64,000 bases of DNA. It comes from Atherix ibis (taxonomy: Eukaryota; Arthropoda; Insecta; Diptera; Athericidae). Within the stretch, counting starts at the first letter, position 1. Each line of letters opens with the position of its first letter. The DNA is taken from assembly GCA_958298945.1 (NCBI GenBank), contig OY282607.1, positions 35,063,000-35,126,999 of the forward strand, written 5' to 3'. Below the pieces are notes generated by a model. The model had not been told where the DNA came from and searched no databases. It worked only from the letters and a program-made list of their open reading frames with translations. A program made the position numbers and the translations under genes. Below are positions 25,793 through 37,520 of the stretch, in pieces.

Positions 25793-26172
25793 ACCCAAGT
25801 AACGCAAGCTACGAAAATAAAGCTATTTAACGGCACTCTGACGGAACTCTGTTCCGTCATATAATTACGAATTTGTTCAAGATGGGTTCAGAAACGGTTC
25901 AGAAACTGTTCGTGCTTTGTCGCTACAAGCCGGAACTCGAAAATTTTTTGCTTTCATGTATGGGTGCACCCATACATGCAATTTCATGTATGAATGCACC
26001 CATACATGAAAGCAAACTAATTGTTTGAGCATCGGTTTGCAGCGACAAAGAACGAACAGTTTCTGAACCGTTTCTGAACCCATCTTGAACAAATTCGTAA
26101 TCATATGACGGAACACAGTTTCGCCAGAGTGCCGTTAAATACCATAATTTCCGTAACTGGTGTTACTTGGGT
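25793..26172. mobile_element. 380-bp foldback/MITE with arms of about 185 bp
   Basis: The two halves are near-perfect inverted copies (25793-25978 and about 25990-26172). They begin acccaagtaac and end gttacttgggt. Shared inner words include ttaacggcactct, gaatttgttcaagatgggtt and cagaaacggttcagaaactg. The centre holds repeats of catgtatg..tgcacccatacatg. There is no coding capacity. The termini and TTCCGTCA words match the left end of the unit starting at 24458, so it is either that element's right end or a non-autonomous relative inserted beside it. Confidence 0.8.
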
Positions 26173-26547
26173 TCAATTAGAAAATAAGGTATAAGATTTT
26201 TCAACACAAGTTTTTCACCACTGTCTCCGATTTTTATAATTTATATTCAAATTAACTTAAATATTACATTATACTTATAAAAAAAATATATTTCAAAGTA
26301 GTTGTTATATTATGGGATTTTTAATAGCCATTTTTCAATTGAATTAATGTATTTTTCTAAAAGAAATTTGCAAATACACCTAGGAAGTACAACCCTGAAG
26401 GTATTCAGCTTTTAGCAATGGCAGCACCAATATGAAGGAATTCTACCACTGTCAATCGGCTGTCATTTTGGGTTCAGTGCGGTTTGTTTATATATCTTAT
26501 AATTTTTTTACTTTTAAGGGTTTTGTATAAATAAATATAATTGAATA

Positions 26548-27522
26548 ATGGCTAATCGTACGGTAAAAGAAGCTAGGAATATTCATGGTACAAATCCACA
26601 ATATTTAATTGAAAAAATTATAAGATCGCGGATATACGACTCGAAATACTGGAAAGAGCAGTGTTTCGCATTAACAGCTGAGTTACTTGTGGACAAGGCG
26701 ATGGAACTACGATTCGTTGGCGGTGTTTACGGTGGAAATATCAAACCTACACAATTTCTATGTTTGACATTGAAGATGCTGCAAATTCAGCCCGAAAAGG
26801 ATATAGTGGTTGAGTTTATAAAAAATGAAGAATTCAAATATGTTCGTGCACTTGGAGCGTTTTATCTTCGCTTAACTGGAGCATCGGTGGACTGTTATAA
26901 GTATTTGGAACCACTTTATAATGACAACAGGAAACTGCGTCGACAAAATCGAATGGGACAATTTGAGATAGTGTACATAGATGAATTCATTGATGAGCTA
27001 TTGCGGAGTGATAGAGTGTGCGATATTATTCTTCCGCGAATACAAAAAAGGGCGGTTTTAGAGGAGAATAACGAATTGGAACCGAAAGTATCTGCTCTAG
27101 ATGAAGATTTGGATGAAGATATTGCCAGCGAAGATGAAGGACTTTATAAGGCAGAAGAGGAACCTGTAAAGAAGCCAAAAAGTAAAAAGTCAACCAAAGA
27201 TCGTTCACCATCAGATGACCGGGAACGTAGGCATGAGAAGAAACGCGATCGGGAATATGATAAGCAAAAAGAATACGAAAAGGAATTGGAGCGAGAACGG
27301 GAAAGACAGCGTCGTGACAGGGATTGGGAACGAGAAATTCGAGAAAAAGAAAAGGAAAGGGAGCTACGGGAACGGGAAAGAGAACGTGAAAGAGAACGAG
27401 AAGTGGAGAAAGAGAGGGAACGTGAACGGAGGTCCAGACACGATCGCCACAGCGATCGTGATAGAGAGAAGGATCGAAAACGGGAAAAAGATCGTGATCG
27501 CGAGAGAGACAGAAGAAGATAA
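26548..27522 (+). CDS. Prp38: Pre-mRNA-splicing factor 38 (Prp38A type)
   Basis: An intronless frame of 324 residues. Residues 1-180 are the conserved PRP38 domain: MANRTVKEARNIHGTNPQYL at the start, then YWKEQCFALTAELLVDKA, GGVYGGNIKPTQFLCLTLKM, EFKYVRALGAFYLRLTG and the end CDIILPRIQKR. After an acidic stretch (about 185-205) the C-terminal third is an R/E/D/K-rich low-complexity region (ERERERER, DRDRERDRRR), typical of animal Prp38A in place of or beside an RS tail. The protein joins the precatalytic spliceosome (B complex) as part of the MFAP1/SNU23 group. An AATAAA lies at 27572-27577. Its 5' flank borders the transposon-like unit ending at 26172, leaving about 375 bases for the promoter. 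Confidence 0.97.
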   Translation: MANRTVKEARNIHGTNPQYLIEKIIRSRIYDSKYWKEQCFALTAELLVDKAMELRFVGGVYGGNIKPTQFLCLTLKMLQIQPEKDIVVEFIKNEEFKYVRALGAFYLRLTGASVDCYKYLEPLYNDNRKLRRQNRMGQFEIVYIDEFIDELLRSDRVCDIILPRIQKRAVLEENNELEPKVSALDEDLDEDIASEDEGLYKAEEEPVKKPKSKKSTKDRSPSDDRERRHEKKRDREYDKQKEYEKELERERERQRRDRDWEREIREKEKERELREREREREREREVEKERERERRSRHDRHSDRDREKDRKREKDRDRERDRRR

Positions 27523-29520
27523 ATGTGTTAATACATATTCTAAATACTTCCCATTTAATTTTAAAAGACTTAATAAAACTGTAATTTGTCAATACTTGCA
27601 ATATTCGTTTTCTTTCAGCCCTTGTGTTTTATTGTGAGATAATATCCTCACAACGAATTTTCGTTGGTTTTGTAAAAATTTTAACCAAAAAAATACTATT
27701 GTTTACTATATTGATTTTTATTATTTTGCCTACATGAATGGCAGCAGAGTCGGTGCATTTATTATTAAAAATGTTTTTAAAAAATCGATAATTCTAAGGG
27801 CCATTCGCAAATGCGCTAACGTCTTTTAAAAAATTGAGTTTTTATATTAAAAACAAGGATTAAAATTGTTTTTCACTTTATTGCATGAAGTTTATCTAAA
27901 AATGTATTTAAATACAATTACAGTAAAATATAAAAAAGTCTACGTTATCTATCGTAAAAAAAATCAAGTAAAAATATATACAATAAATTCGGAAAATCTT
28001 CATTGAATTAGAAGTAAAGTACGAACGTGACTAAAATACAAAATGACACTGCTAGGATACCTTACAAGAATGATTTCAAAATAAAAGTAATCTTATTCAT
28101 AGTTAATAGAAAGATTTCTCCATTTGGTAATAAATTCAATGTTCACACATTGAAAATGTGCAAGTATCGTTGATATGATATCAAAAAGAGAAAAGCGAAA
28201 GCAAACAACTCTCGACTGCGACTAAAATGATAATGACCTTTCATCACAAAATTCACTATTTTCTTTTTCCGATTTGTACTTTCGATAATTTTACATTTTC
28301 ACAACGGTCACAAAGGATTCTCTTATCATACACGATTAGTCTTCGATGTTTAGTCATTCACAACAAAAAAATGAAATAAAGAAAATCACTTATAGCCGTA
28401 ATCAAAAACTATATAGTGTAGACTGGTTGATGGTTTCTTTTTTGTGCCAAGAATAGAACATTCTCTTTCTTGGTAAATGTATAATGTCCTACATTTAATG
28501 GTTCATTTGATCTTACCACCGTTTTCACTCGCATTTGAAATTGTAGAAAATGAAGCAATTTACCAGATTGGTTGGAAGATAACTCGAATTGAAAGATATC
28601 AAATATTTCGGAATAGTTTGCAATTCCAGACTCCCATGATCATCTAACTATACAATTAAAAGGTTGGTCCCTAAAAATAAACTTCATGGGATTAAAGAAA
28701 ATTAGTGCGCAAAATAAATTTGCCAAATATTTTCCACTACATATATTCGTAGATTATTGTCAGTGGCATCTATATTTTATTAAGTCTAGAATAGTTTAAA
28801 CTTAATAAAATCGATGTATCCGTTAATTCCGAGTCTTTGGAAAATTGTATTCTTTATTCGAGGATAACTAAAGGGTCAATTTTGTATATGAGATGAAACT
28901 TAATTTAATTTAGCGTTGACTTTTTTTTTGGAAGAAAATAGTAGGTGTTTTTTTTGTAGTTTATTTTAGAATTTATTTGAAATTAAATAAAATTTCAATA
29001 TAAAAAAGATGAATTTTGTTTGGGAAAGAAAAACTATATAACATAAACACAGAATGGAAAACTAAAATTAGAAAATTTTTAGTGTAGTTTCATAATCCAA
29101 TTTTTCATTATATTCGAATATCCATGTTTGTTTAATTTTATATCATATACGAGTATATAAAGCGGGTATACATAATAATTTTGCGTCAGCAGATTATATA
29201 TTTAAAAAAATAAAATTATTGTAAAAAATATTGTTGGGTTTAAAATTTTATTTTTGCATTATCAAATTTTTGTAAAAGGGTTTTGATAATTTGTATGTGA
29301 GAAGATCACAATTTTTTTCTTGCGGTGAAATCCGGGACATTTTTGTAAAAAAAAAAGAAACGCCTAATAAACAAATGTAAATTGTTTTATATTTGTTAAA
29401 TAATGATCTGTTTTAAAATATTAAATATTATTTAATATTGCATATTCATCTGCACCACGAACCACCACCACTACTACCAAGTTTACTTTATTCAATATCA
29501 TTAACATTTTACATTGTACT
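27523..29520. other. Gene-free AT-rich DNA downstream of Prp38
   Basis: It contains the Prp38 3' end and then A/T-rich DNA without recognisable genes. A short trinucleotide-like patch (accaccaccactactacc) lies at about 29460. No RNA gene was seen. Confidence 0.5.
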
Positions 29521-29522
29521 TA

Positions 29523-30772
29523 ACACGGTTGTCCGGAAAGTAATTTCGTTGTTTTCCAACAGTGGACTTAATTGTATTTTTTCACAACCAACTTCACACT
29601 TAAACCGCATATAATCAGATGTATTTTGACAGCTGACATAGCAGGGCTTGCTTGTGAAATATATGATTGATTCTGCACAGTAGTTTTTGGTTGATGCCCT
29701 TTTAAATATAGAAAGTGAAAAATAGCATTTTGGCATATTTTACATTTTTACTATAGAAAAGATAAAAGTGCTGCCCAAGCAAGAAAAAAATTATCCAATG
29801 TGTATGTAGAATATGTGTTAAGTGGGCGCCTGTGGCAATTTTGATCTCGAAGATGCACCACGTTCTGAAGGGCCAGTTGAAGCTTATGAAGACACAATAA
29901 AGGCATTAATTGATGCAAATCGGCGAATAACAACTTGTGAGATCGCTGTGTGATTAAATATATCGAATTTTAACGTTCATGATCATTTGAAACGGCTAGA
30001 TTTAATCTCAAAGCTCGACATATGGTTCCTCATCTTCTTACGAAAAAAAAATTGTACCGTCGCATTGACGTTTGCGATTTGCTTCTCAAACGCCAAAAAA
30101 ATGATCCATTTCTGAAGCGTATCATCACTGAGGACGAGAAATGGTTTGTTTTCAACAATGTTAAGCGCAAAATATCCTGGAGTAGAAAAAATGAACCGGC
30201 TCAAAGCACTTCGAAAGCCAATATTGATCAAAAAAAGGTTATGCTATCTGTTTGGTAGGATTTCAAAGGAATCGTTTATTTTGAGCTTCTACCGAGCAAC
30301 ACAACGATCAATTCTGAAGCGTACTATCATCAGTTGGACAAATCGAATGATTCACTTAAAGAAAAAAGGCCAGAATTAGGAAAGGTATAGTGTTCCAACA
30401 GGATAATGCGAAACCACATACAAGTTTGATCACTCGGCAAAAGCTTTTAGAGCAGGGATGGGATATACTGTCATATCCACCATAATTTCCATACCTAGCA
30501 CCTTTCGATTATCATTTGTTCCGGTCTCTACAAAATTTTTTAGATTGTAAAACGTTTAATTCAAATGAGGAAGTCAAAAATCTCTTGGATCAGTTTTTTG
30601 CCATCAAAGAACAAAAATTTTATGAGCGTGGAATCATGCTACTGCCAGAAAGATGGCAAAGGGTGTTTGATCAGACTGGACAATGTTTAATTGAATAAAA
30701 TATCAATTCACTATACGAAAATCGTCTTTCATTTTTATAAAAAAAAAACGAAATTACTTCCCAGACAACGCA
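29523..30772 (+). mobile_element. Cecropia/Hsmar1-like mariner, defective full-length copy
   Basis: Terminal repeats are visible. The left end has ggttgtccggaaagtaatttcg and the right end the complement of cgttgtctgggaagtaatttcg, with TA at or near both borders (29521 and 30773). The plus strand encodes mariner blocks in order: GNFDLEDAPRS (29840s), ALIDANRRITT, IWVPHLL, FLKRIITEDEKWFVFNNVKRK (30110-30170, with the first acidic catalytic residue replaced in context ITEDEKW), KVMLSVW, FQQDNAKPHTS-like text at about 30395, and FDYHLFRSLQNFLD near 30510. The end is KFYERGIMLLPERWQRV. At least three frameshifts and stops (for example in the VAV region and after SVW) make it inactive. Its length of 1.25 kb is typical for mariner. 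Confidence 0.85.
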
Positions 30773-30774
30773 AT

Positions 30775-31990
30775 AGTATTGGTAGGCTTGCAATAATTAT
30801 AAAATTTGCATCAATAAATAGCTCAAATGTTAATGAAGAACTATGCGTTCTTGCTTTAATGAATGACACGATCAAAGGCACTGATATTTTTCGTCAAGTA
30901 CAAAAGTTTGCAAATTTCAAAAAATGGGCAAGTATTGGATTTAAAAGTTAAATTGTTTTCCATAACAACTGATGGTGCTCCAAGTATGAGAGGAAAAAAT
31001 GTTTGATTTGTAAAACTAATGGAAAATGAGCTTGGCCCGCTCACTTTTATCATTTCATTGTATGATACATGAAGAATATATATTTCTAAAGGGGTCTACG
31101 CAACAACTGAAGAATGTATGGAAAAGGTTGTTAAGATCGTAAACATAATAATAGCGCGATCGGCATTAATCAGCAGGCGCTGTGAAGCTTTTTTTGGAGG
31201 AAATTGACTCGAAATATGGAGATTTATTGTTACATTCTGAAATGCGATGGTTAAGTCGAGGCAAAGTTCATAGATTTGTATAGTGTTTCGATGATATACA
31301 AATATTTCTTCACGAAATCGGTGAAAATGATCTCGAAATCAATGATAAAGAATGGTTTTTAAGACGTTTGTTCTTAACAGACATAATGAACCATTATCAT
31401 GATTTCAACGTACGACTCTAAGGAAATAACCACACAATTTTAAAAATGTATGAGGAATGGAAGAGTTTTACTTCAAAATTGATAATATTTGAAACTGATA
31501 TGAAAACTAAAAAAATTCATTTCAAAGTTTTCATCTTTGAAAAAATATAAAACCTAAAGTTTTCCTACGAAGTTTTCATCTTTAAAAAAAAATAATCTTT
31601 GCCATTTTGTTCATATTCGGTTCAACTTATAAATGTGAGCAAATATTTTCACAAATGAAATTTATATTAAGCAATAATAGGAATAGGTTAACTAACGTAA
31701 ATTCAGATACTTGTATCCGTCTTAAAACGACTAACTATAAACCAGACTTGACTAAATTGACGTCACAAGTTCAACATCAGGAGGGGAGGGGGGGGGGCAT
31801 TGATATTGAAGAGAACGTTTATAAATAAAGTTCATTCGACTATATTTGTATTTATTTTCTTAATAAAACAAATCTTATTATTTACCAAAAGACTGCTTTA
31901 ATACGAAAATATCTCTGACCAAAACGTCTCTTTAATTCTGACATTTTGGTTGATGTTGACCCGCAGCAAAAAAAATGTTGCTGACCCCTG
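30775..31990 (+). mobile_element. hAT transposase remnant (GTF2IRD2/ZBED-like)
   Basis: About 30830-31740 encodes blocks of a hAT transposase in order: SNVNEELCVLALMNDT, LFSITTDGAPSMRGKN (the hAT core D region), KLMENELGPLTFII, DLEINDKEWFL, and at the end FGSTYKCEQIFSQMKFILSN with RLTNVNSDTCIRL, the C-terminal dimerisation region. Many stops and shifts interrupt it. A right terminal repeat is likely: the complement of the end reads CAGGGGTCAGCAACATTTTT, finishing at 31990. The left end is absent, and its place is taken by the adjoining mariner, which may have inserted in or replaced that part. A G-run occurs near 31782-31796. Confidence 0.8.
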
Positions 31991-34779
31991 TTCTAGTTTA
32001 TTCGGCTGTTCAAGGAAAAGTTGACGGTTTGGTAATAGCCTTTTTAAATCTATCAAGAGATGCAGACTCTTTTAACTGCACTCCAAACAACGGTTTCCAA
32101 TCTGGGTGTATAAGGAAAGTTTCTTAATTGAAGGGGAAATTAATTAGAATAGGGATGACGACTTTATTTTTAGTAAGAGAAATTAATAGGGATAAGGATT
32201 ATGAAGGAGATAATGTTTTTAATTAAAATGTAAGAGAATAATTAGAAAAGTATAAGTTCTAAAAAATAAGGCCAAGACGACCTTCTTAAAAATAACAGTA
32301 GATATGTGTAATATTGATTCCGCCGAAGATGTCCAACGTGATCCACTGGATCAAACGATTTACCACTGCATTGACCGCTTCTTCTCTGCTATTGTCCATT
32401 TAAAGATTTTATTTGTTTTCAACTTGTATCTTTATCGGTAGAATTAAAGTCGGAAGTGTCTCCAGCAACATTGAAAATGTTACGAATCGCATCATATTTC
32501 TTCTAACGAAATTCCCTTTAAAAATGATGTAACCAATAATTTTAATTTACAAAAACTCTTAAGAAAAATCAAAAAGGACTCATATTTAATCCATACTTTA
32601 TACTTGAAAATTTTTTTTGTAACTTTTTTCTACTGTATTTATTTTTAAGTTTTTTATTATAAATGTATGCCTTCCAATAATATTTTTTTATAACTAATCA
32701 TTAATAATTCATCTTTTGTGTCCTGTGATATTGCAGAAGTTTGTGGTTTATTTCGATAAAAATACGGAAAAGTTCATTTAATAGATACAATTTGATCAAT
32801 GTCAGTAATAATTTTTCGCGTGAACAATAACTGATAGAATCCTTGAGAATGTCTGTTATATACGGACTAAGGATAAAGGAAAATTCGCTTTAGTACTTTT
32901 TGCATTGATTTTGATAAACAGACTACCATAAACATAATAAAAGTTCTACTGCAATCAGTAAAGGAATTTTCGATTGGACTGTTATCCCTCTCATCATGAT
33001 TGTCAAGGAAGAAATATTGTCACTGTGGGAATAATTCCGACTGGTGTTATCGTAAATCGTTTGAAGAATGTTATCTGTTTTTCCTTTTATTTGTTTTTTT
33101 CCCCTTCCATATACTGGAGTTTTTCTAATATGAATAAGTATTTGTTGAGTATATCATCACTGGCCATGAACAATCACAATGTATTATAATATTTCTGCTT
33201 CCGGGGTATTGATTTTCTTAAATGCGGTGCAAATTGTTTGGGTTTTCTGAAATGTATCCCTGTAGTCATACAAGTGTTCGGCATTGGATATTGATGCGTT
33301 ATCAAAGTGCAATGTCACAGTATAGGTATATGATATTGGGTACAAAATCAAAATATGGTGAGAATTGTTATTCTTTATTTATTTTCATTCCATTACGGAA
33401 AATATTACTAATCTTACTTTCAAAATAAATAACTCGACTTGGTGTTGATTTATCTTTTCCAAGGGGAGCTAAGTGTAAGTTAATCATAATTTTATCACGT
33501 ACTAATCTGATATAGGTTAGAGTAGGCATGTTTGGATAATATTTTTCTATGATAGCGCATATTGTAGGAAGTGGGGGCATATGTGTAGTCACAAAGTTTC
33601 GCATATAAAGTTCTATGTGCCAGGTTGTGTTCTCCCACTTTCGGATAGAACTGTTTTTAACCATTCAAACATTCAAAGTTCTATTTTTCGTTGTATTGTA
33701 AATTATTTTGTTACAAGACCACATGAAATTTTTTCTTTTCACTTCTTCAAAGTTTTTCCTTAAAACTTGTGCTCCAAATTCGTAGCCACTGTTTTTCTTG
33801 GCACTGTCATATATCGTCTTAGATTGCTTTAATTTTTCGAATAGTTGACAGGTTTTTTTCGCTTAGCTTTATAGCAGAATTTTCTTCTTTTTTTCTTGCA
33901 AAGTATCGTAAACTTTTTTTATTTTCAAAAAGTACATACTATTTACATAAATAGAAGAGTTGTACGAATGTTTTTTCTTGATGGCCCGGATTTGTTTTTG
34001 GTATATTTTTGCCCAAATTGAATGTGAAAAGAATGTTTTACAATTTTTGGTGTTCAATTTTATAATAAATATCAAAATTAGGGCTTTTAGATTATTTGGT
34101 CATTCTTAAAAAGGACAAACAAATAGTTTTATTAATTTTTAATATTGCATGGTTTATACAATTAATATATTGTATTTAAAGCTAATTTTGAAATTTTCCA
34201 TTAAGTTTTACTTTTTAAAAAAAGCTCAAATAATTCAAATTTTAGAAAATTAATGGGAGGCTTTTCCCTCTACAAAGTGGATAGTTTAGTTCCTCTTAAA
34301 GGTTCGTTACAAATCCAGAGACTATGAGACTCATAGAGTCTGGTAAGTGAAGTTATGTTTTTGTAGTATAACGTGACATACTTATCGTTAGACATAATAC
34401 CATGGCCTTCCTATGTCCGTAGGAATTGAGATATGACCAATCAGTGAACAGAGTTAGACTTTTTATGGATTTCATCAGCTCAGCTGACAAGATCCAGATA
34501 GTTCCCTTATATGTCTTTGTCTCCTTCTCATGACAAGTGGCCTCAGATTGCTTACTGTACCATTTTCTAATTTAACAAAACCTGCCTTCGTGTTCTATGC
34601 ATGAAGCAAGCAAGCAATTCACATGTTAAATCCTTAATAGTGAGCAGCCTCATCCAGTAGACCACCACTTGTGCTTCCATCTGGTCCCGCTACCGAACCA
34701 GCTACATCCAACACGGTGTACTGGATGACAACTAAAAGTTATAAATTCAGTTCAGCATCTGACTTTGTATGCATGTTAA
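31991..34779. other. Gene-poor region with an unassigned coding remnant
   Basis: Most is AT-rich and featureless. On the minus strand, about 33368-33664 gives a 98-codon frame containing MPPLPTICAIIEKYYPNMP and LVRDKIMINLHLAPLGKD. The next part, about 33220-33340, gives FDNASISNAEHLYDYRDTF. These look like an eroded protein, probably a transposon, but I cannot name the family. Another less AT-rich block at about 34260-34780 shows no recognisable protein. Confidence 0.35.
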
Positions 34780-35900
34780 AATGTATGTAGAACCGCGTCA
34801 ACCGATGCGATGCAGGTTCTCATGGGAGAAATTCCATGGGACCTGGAGATGCTGCGTGGAAGTATTCACTACCGTCTACGGCGGGGCATCCCGCTTGCCG
34901 GTTGTCCGGTTATGATTGAAGAGTTTCAGGATCTTAGTCCACGCCAGCGGCGTGTACTGGTCCTGAATACAATTTGTGAAATTTGGCAACGTCGATGGGA
35001 TAAGTGTTTGAATGGCAGATGGACGCACATGTTCATTTCGGATGTGTGCTTTGCATCTGCGTATGGATTTGAATTTGGTCTGTACCTTGGGTATTTACTC
35101 ACGGGACACAGCAGTATGAAGTAGTTCCTGTACAGGCGTGGTCTGGCTGCGGAGGTTAGATGCCCTTGTAGGGCGGCGGAGGAGAGTGCCAAGCACCTTC
35201 TCATTGAGTGTGACCTGTACGGGGATTTACGTGACTTAGGTGCATGTGGAATCGTGGTGAATGATGAGAGTGTGGATGTGAGCGGTGTGTTAGGTATGAG
35301 AGAACGGTATGAATGCCTGAATAGATTTGCCGTGGCACTTTTTGAGAGGAGCGCGAGAATGGTGCGTGAATGAGTGTATGAATATCAGGCAAGTTGGCTA
35401 CAACCGGGTGAAAGACCAAAATCGATTCCGGTCGTACTTTCGGGTCTTGGCGAACCCGCGTATCTGAGTTGTCTTAGCGGGGCCTAGGGATTCACAAGAT
35501 TCCTTATCGTAGCTCAATGAGCGGAGTACAAACCGAATTACTCTTAAAACAAAAATTGATTTTACAGGAGTCGGGGTGTCTAATGGTGTTGAAACATACA
35601 ATGCCCGACATTGGTGAGGCGCTTTAAGCAGCAACGTAGTGGGTGCGGTTAATTGGTTATACTATACCTCCAAAGGCACCTTACCTCGGGGGTATTGTAT
35701 AACCAATCACCCCTACGACACCCGTTCTTTTAAGAGTATATGGTAACTACTCCTACTCAGAGAGCTACAGTAAGGAACCTTGTAAATTCCAGGCACTGTT
35801 CGGCCGGTTAAGATCTGCGGATTCGGCAAAACCCGAAGACACTTCTGGTATTGATCATTGTTTGATCATTCTCCCAGAAGTAGTATTTGGGGGGGCTAGT
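34780..35900 (+). mobile_element. R1-like LINE, 3' end
   Basis: The plus strand from about 34805 encodes the C-terminal part of an R1-clade-like reverse transcriptase protein. It contains YRLRRGIPLAG, LSPRQRRVLVLN, WQRRWDKCLNGRWTH, YLGYLLTGHSSMK, then after one stop RRGLAAEVRCPC and KHLLIECDLYGDL, matching a terminal C-x-x-C...H....C zinc-knuckle arrangement. Translation ends at about 35373. It is followed by an AT-poor 3' untranslated part with a stable hairpin (35652-35707). The architecture matches the better preserved LINE at 50312-52000, but the sequences are clearly different families. The 5' three quarters are missing. Confidence 0.7.
35652..35707 (+). repeat. Hairpin in the LINE 3' region
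   Basis: Arms 35652-35668 and 35691-35707 pair over 17 positions with one mismatch (attggttat at the outer ends), with a 22-base loop. It may be the 3' structure recognised by the element's reverse transcriptase, or a decayed terminal repeat. Confidence 0.6.
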
Positions 35901-37379
35901 AAATGATGTTTCTTTTGTCACTTGTGCTAAAGAAGTTTATGAATATTCCTATAATGATTTCCACATCGCGGGTGTAGAAAGTGTTAGAAGAGATGGAACA
36001 CTTATCTTCGTTTAGCAGTTAATGGATCCGCTGCAGCTATTCATTAAATTTTGTGTTAAGCTGCGTGAATCCGCCAGTTTGACTTACGACAAGTACAAGT
36101 TTTTCGTTGGCAAAAACAATTTTTGCAGGTCTGAGAAGCAGTCGAAAAGAACCTCGCTCAGACAGGGACTTTAAAATCTGAAACTGATGAAAATGGGGAG
36201 CGAGTAGGGCCTTTTGTGAAGTCAGACCGTTGATTAATATTTAAACTCTTTGAAAAGCTCAGAATAGGATATTGCGCATATTTCGAACCTCCACCATAAT
36301 AACGCTCCGGTCCCTTATTTACCCGATCATAGTCTGTGTGAATTTTGCAGCTCCCCAAAATCAGAAAAACACTTTAAAGATGTCAACTTATAACATCTTC
36401 AGAAGTCTAACCGTGGAGCTGAAGATGATTCTAGTTAAACCCTTCCATCACTGCTAGGAAAAGTAGAAACAGCATCTCCGCCGTTGTATTTTGAAGGGCA
36501 TAACATTGATATATAAAAAAAAAACACAACTCATTACTTTTCGGCCATACCTCATAGAATAATGTTTAGAAAACAATAACAATAACCAGTATTTTGTAGA
36601 ATAAAATTAAGTATTATTCATATTTTGTTAACCAAGAAAATATTCCAAATTTAATAAATTATTTTCCTCCAAAACAAAAATAAAGTGTGTGCTTTATTTT
36701 TACATATTATGTGATATGAAATTTTCTTAACTGAGCAATAATAAATATTTCGTTGTTTCATCGTCTGAAAATTTATAAAATATTTATTTCTGCTGATTTA
36801 GCAACAAGCAAAGAAGTTTTCTTTTGGAAGAAACTCTTGCTACTTTACCTTTTCTGTAGGTTTTTGTGGAAAAGTATTAATAAATAAGCGTACCATTCGA
36901 CCAGAACGTTATTCTTGTTATAAATTATGATTTCACACTTTTGTATTGTATATTTTCATAAGAATTTGTTACATTAATAAAGGTAAAAGAATATATCTTT
37001 TCTTGTGATATTTTTTTTATGGCTGAGAGAGATTTTATTATGCGATTTATTTTTATTCAGATAGAAAATTACCATATTTCGTATTTATTTTTTTATGAGA
37101 TAGAAAATTACCATATTTGGTCAATAGATTTTATGCTTCTAAATTAATGGTTTTACATCTAAAAACATAATATGACTACTAAGTTGATTCTAATGAAATC
37201 TAAAATAAGAAGATTAGAATAAAAAATACTTTTTACAATTGCAAGAAATCTTAAAGAAATTATAATAAATATTGTAGAATTAAATTATTTTTGAATAAGA
37301 ATTTATTATATTGAAATTTTTTTGGTATTTAACATTTGAAAATTGATCATTGTCCTTAGAAAATCCGAGAAATTGCGCT
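35901..37379. other. Old unassigned repeat debris and AT-rich DNA
   Basis: 35900-36500 is GC-richer and looks like decayed repeat sequence, but neither strand gives a protein family I know. One phrase (gatagaaaattaccatatt) is repeated at about 37060 and 37100. The rest is A/T-rich. Confidence 0.4.
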
Positions 37380-37520
37380 CGTAGTGTCGGTAAAGATTTA
37401 CAAAGATTTTTTTGTAAGTAGCATTATCGACAGGAAACCTGTCAAAATTTCAGCTCGATCCATAGCGTAGGTCAATTTCTATCGTCGATTAAAGTTAACG
37501 ACATTTATTTGTGCATAACA

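Larger units (their letters stand above)
24458..26172 (+). mobile_element. Transposon-like unit with DUF4806 gene and CCCAAGTAAC ends
   Basis: The left end at 24458 reads CCCAAGTAACGC. The same string recurs in the same orientation at 25794, and its complement gttacttggg closes the region at about 26162-26171. Left and right ends share subterminal words: TTCCGTCA, TGACGGAACT and ATTACGAAT (24475-24600 and 25845-25875). Between them lie a duplicated 135-bp block, a decayed intron-containing gene with a DUF4806-type domain, and a 380-bp foldback. The simplest reading is one DNA transposon of an unassigned family, or an element with a related MITE inserted at its right side. No convincing target-site duplication is visible. 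It sits between shrub copy 2 and Prp38. Confidence 0.55.

Noticed and set aside
27026..27637. Long open frames on both strands overlapping the end of Prp38
   Set aside because: They are mirror readings of the repetitive Arg/Glu/Asp codons of the Prp38 tail.
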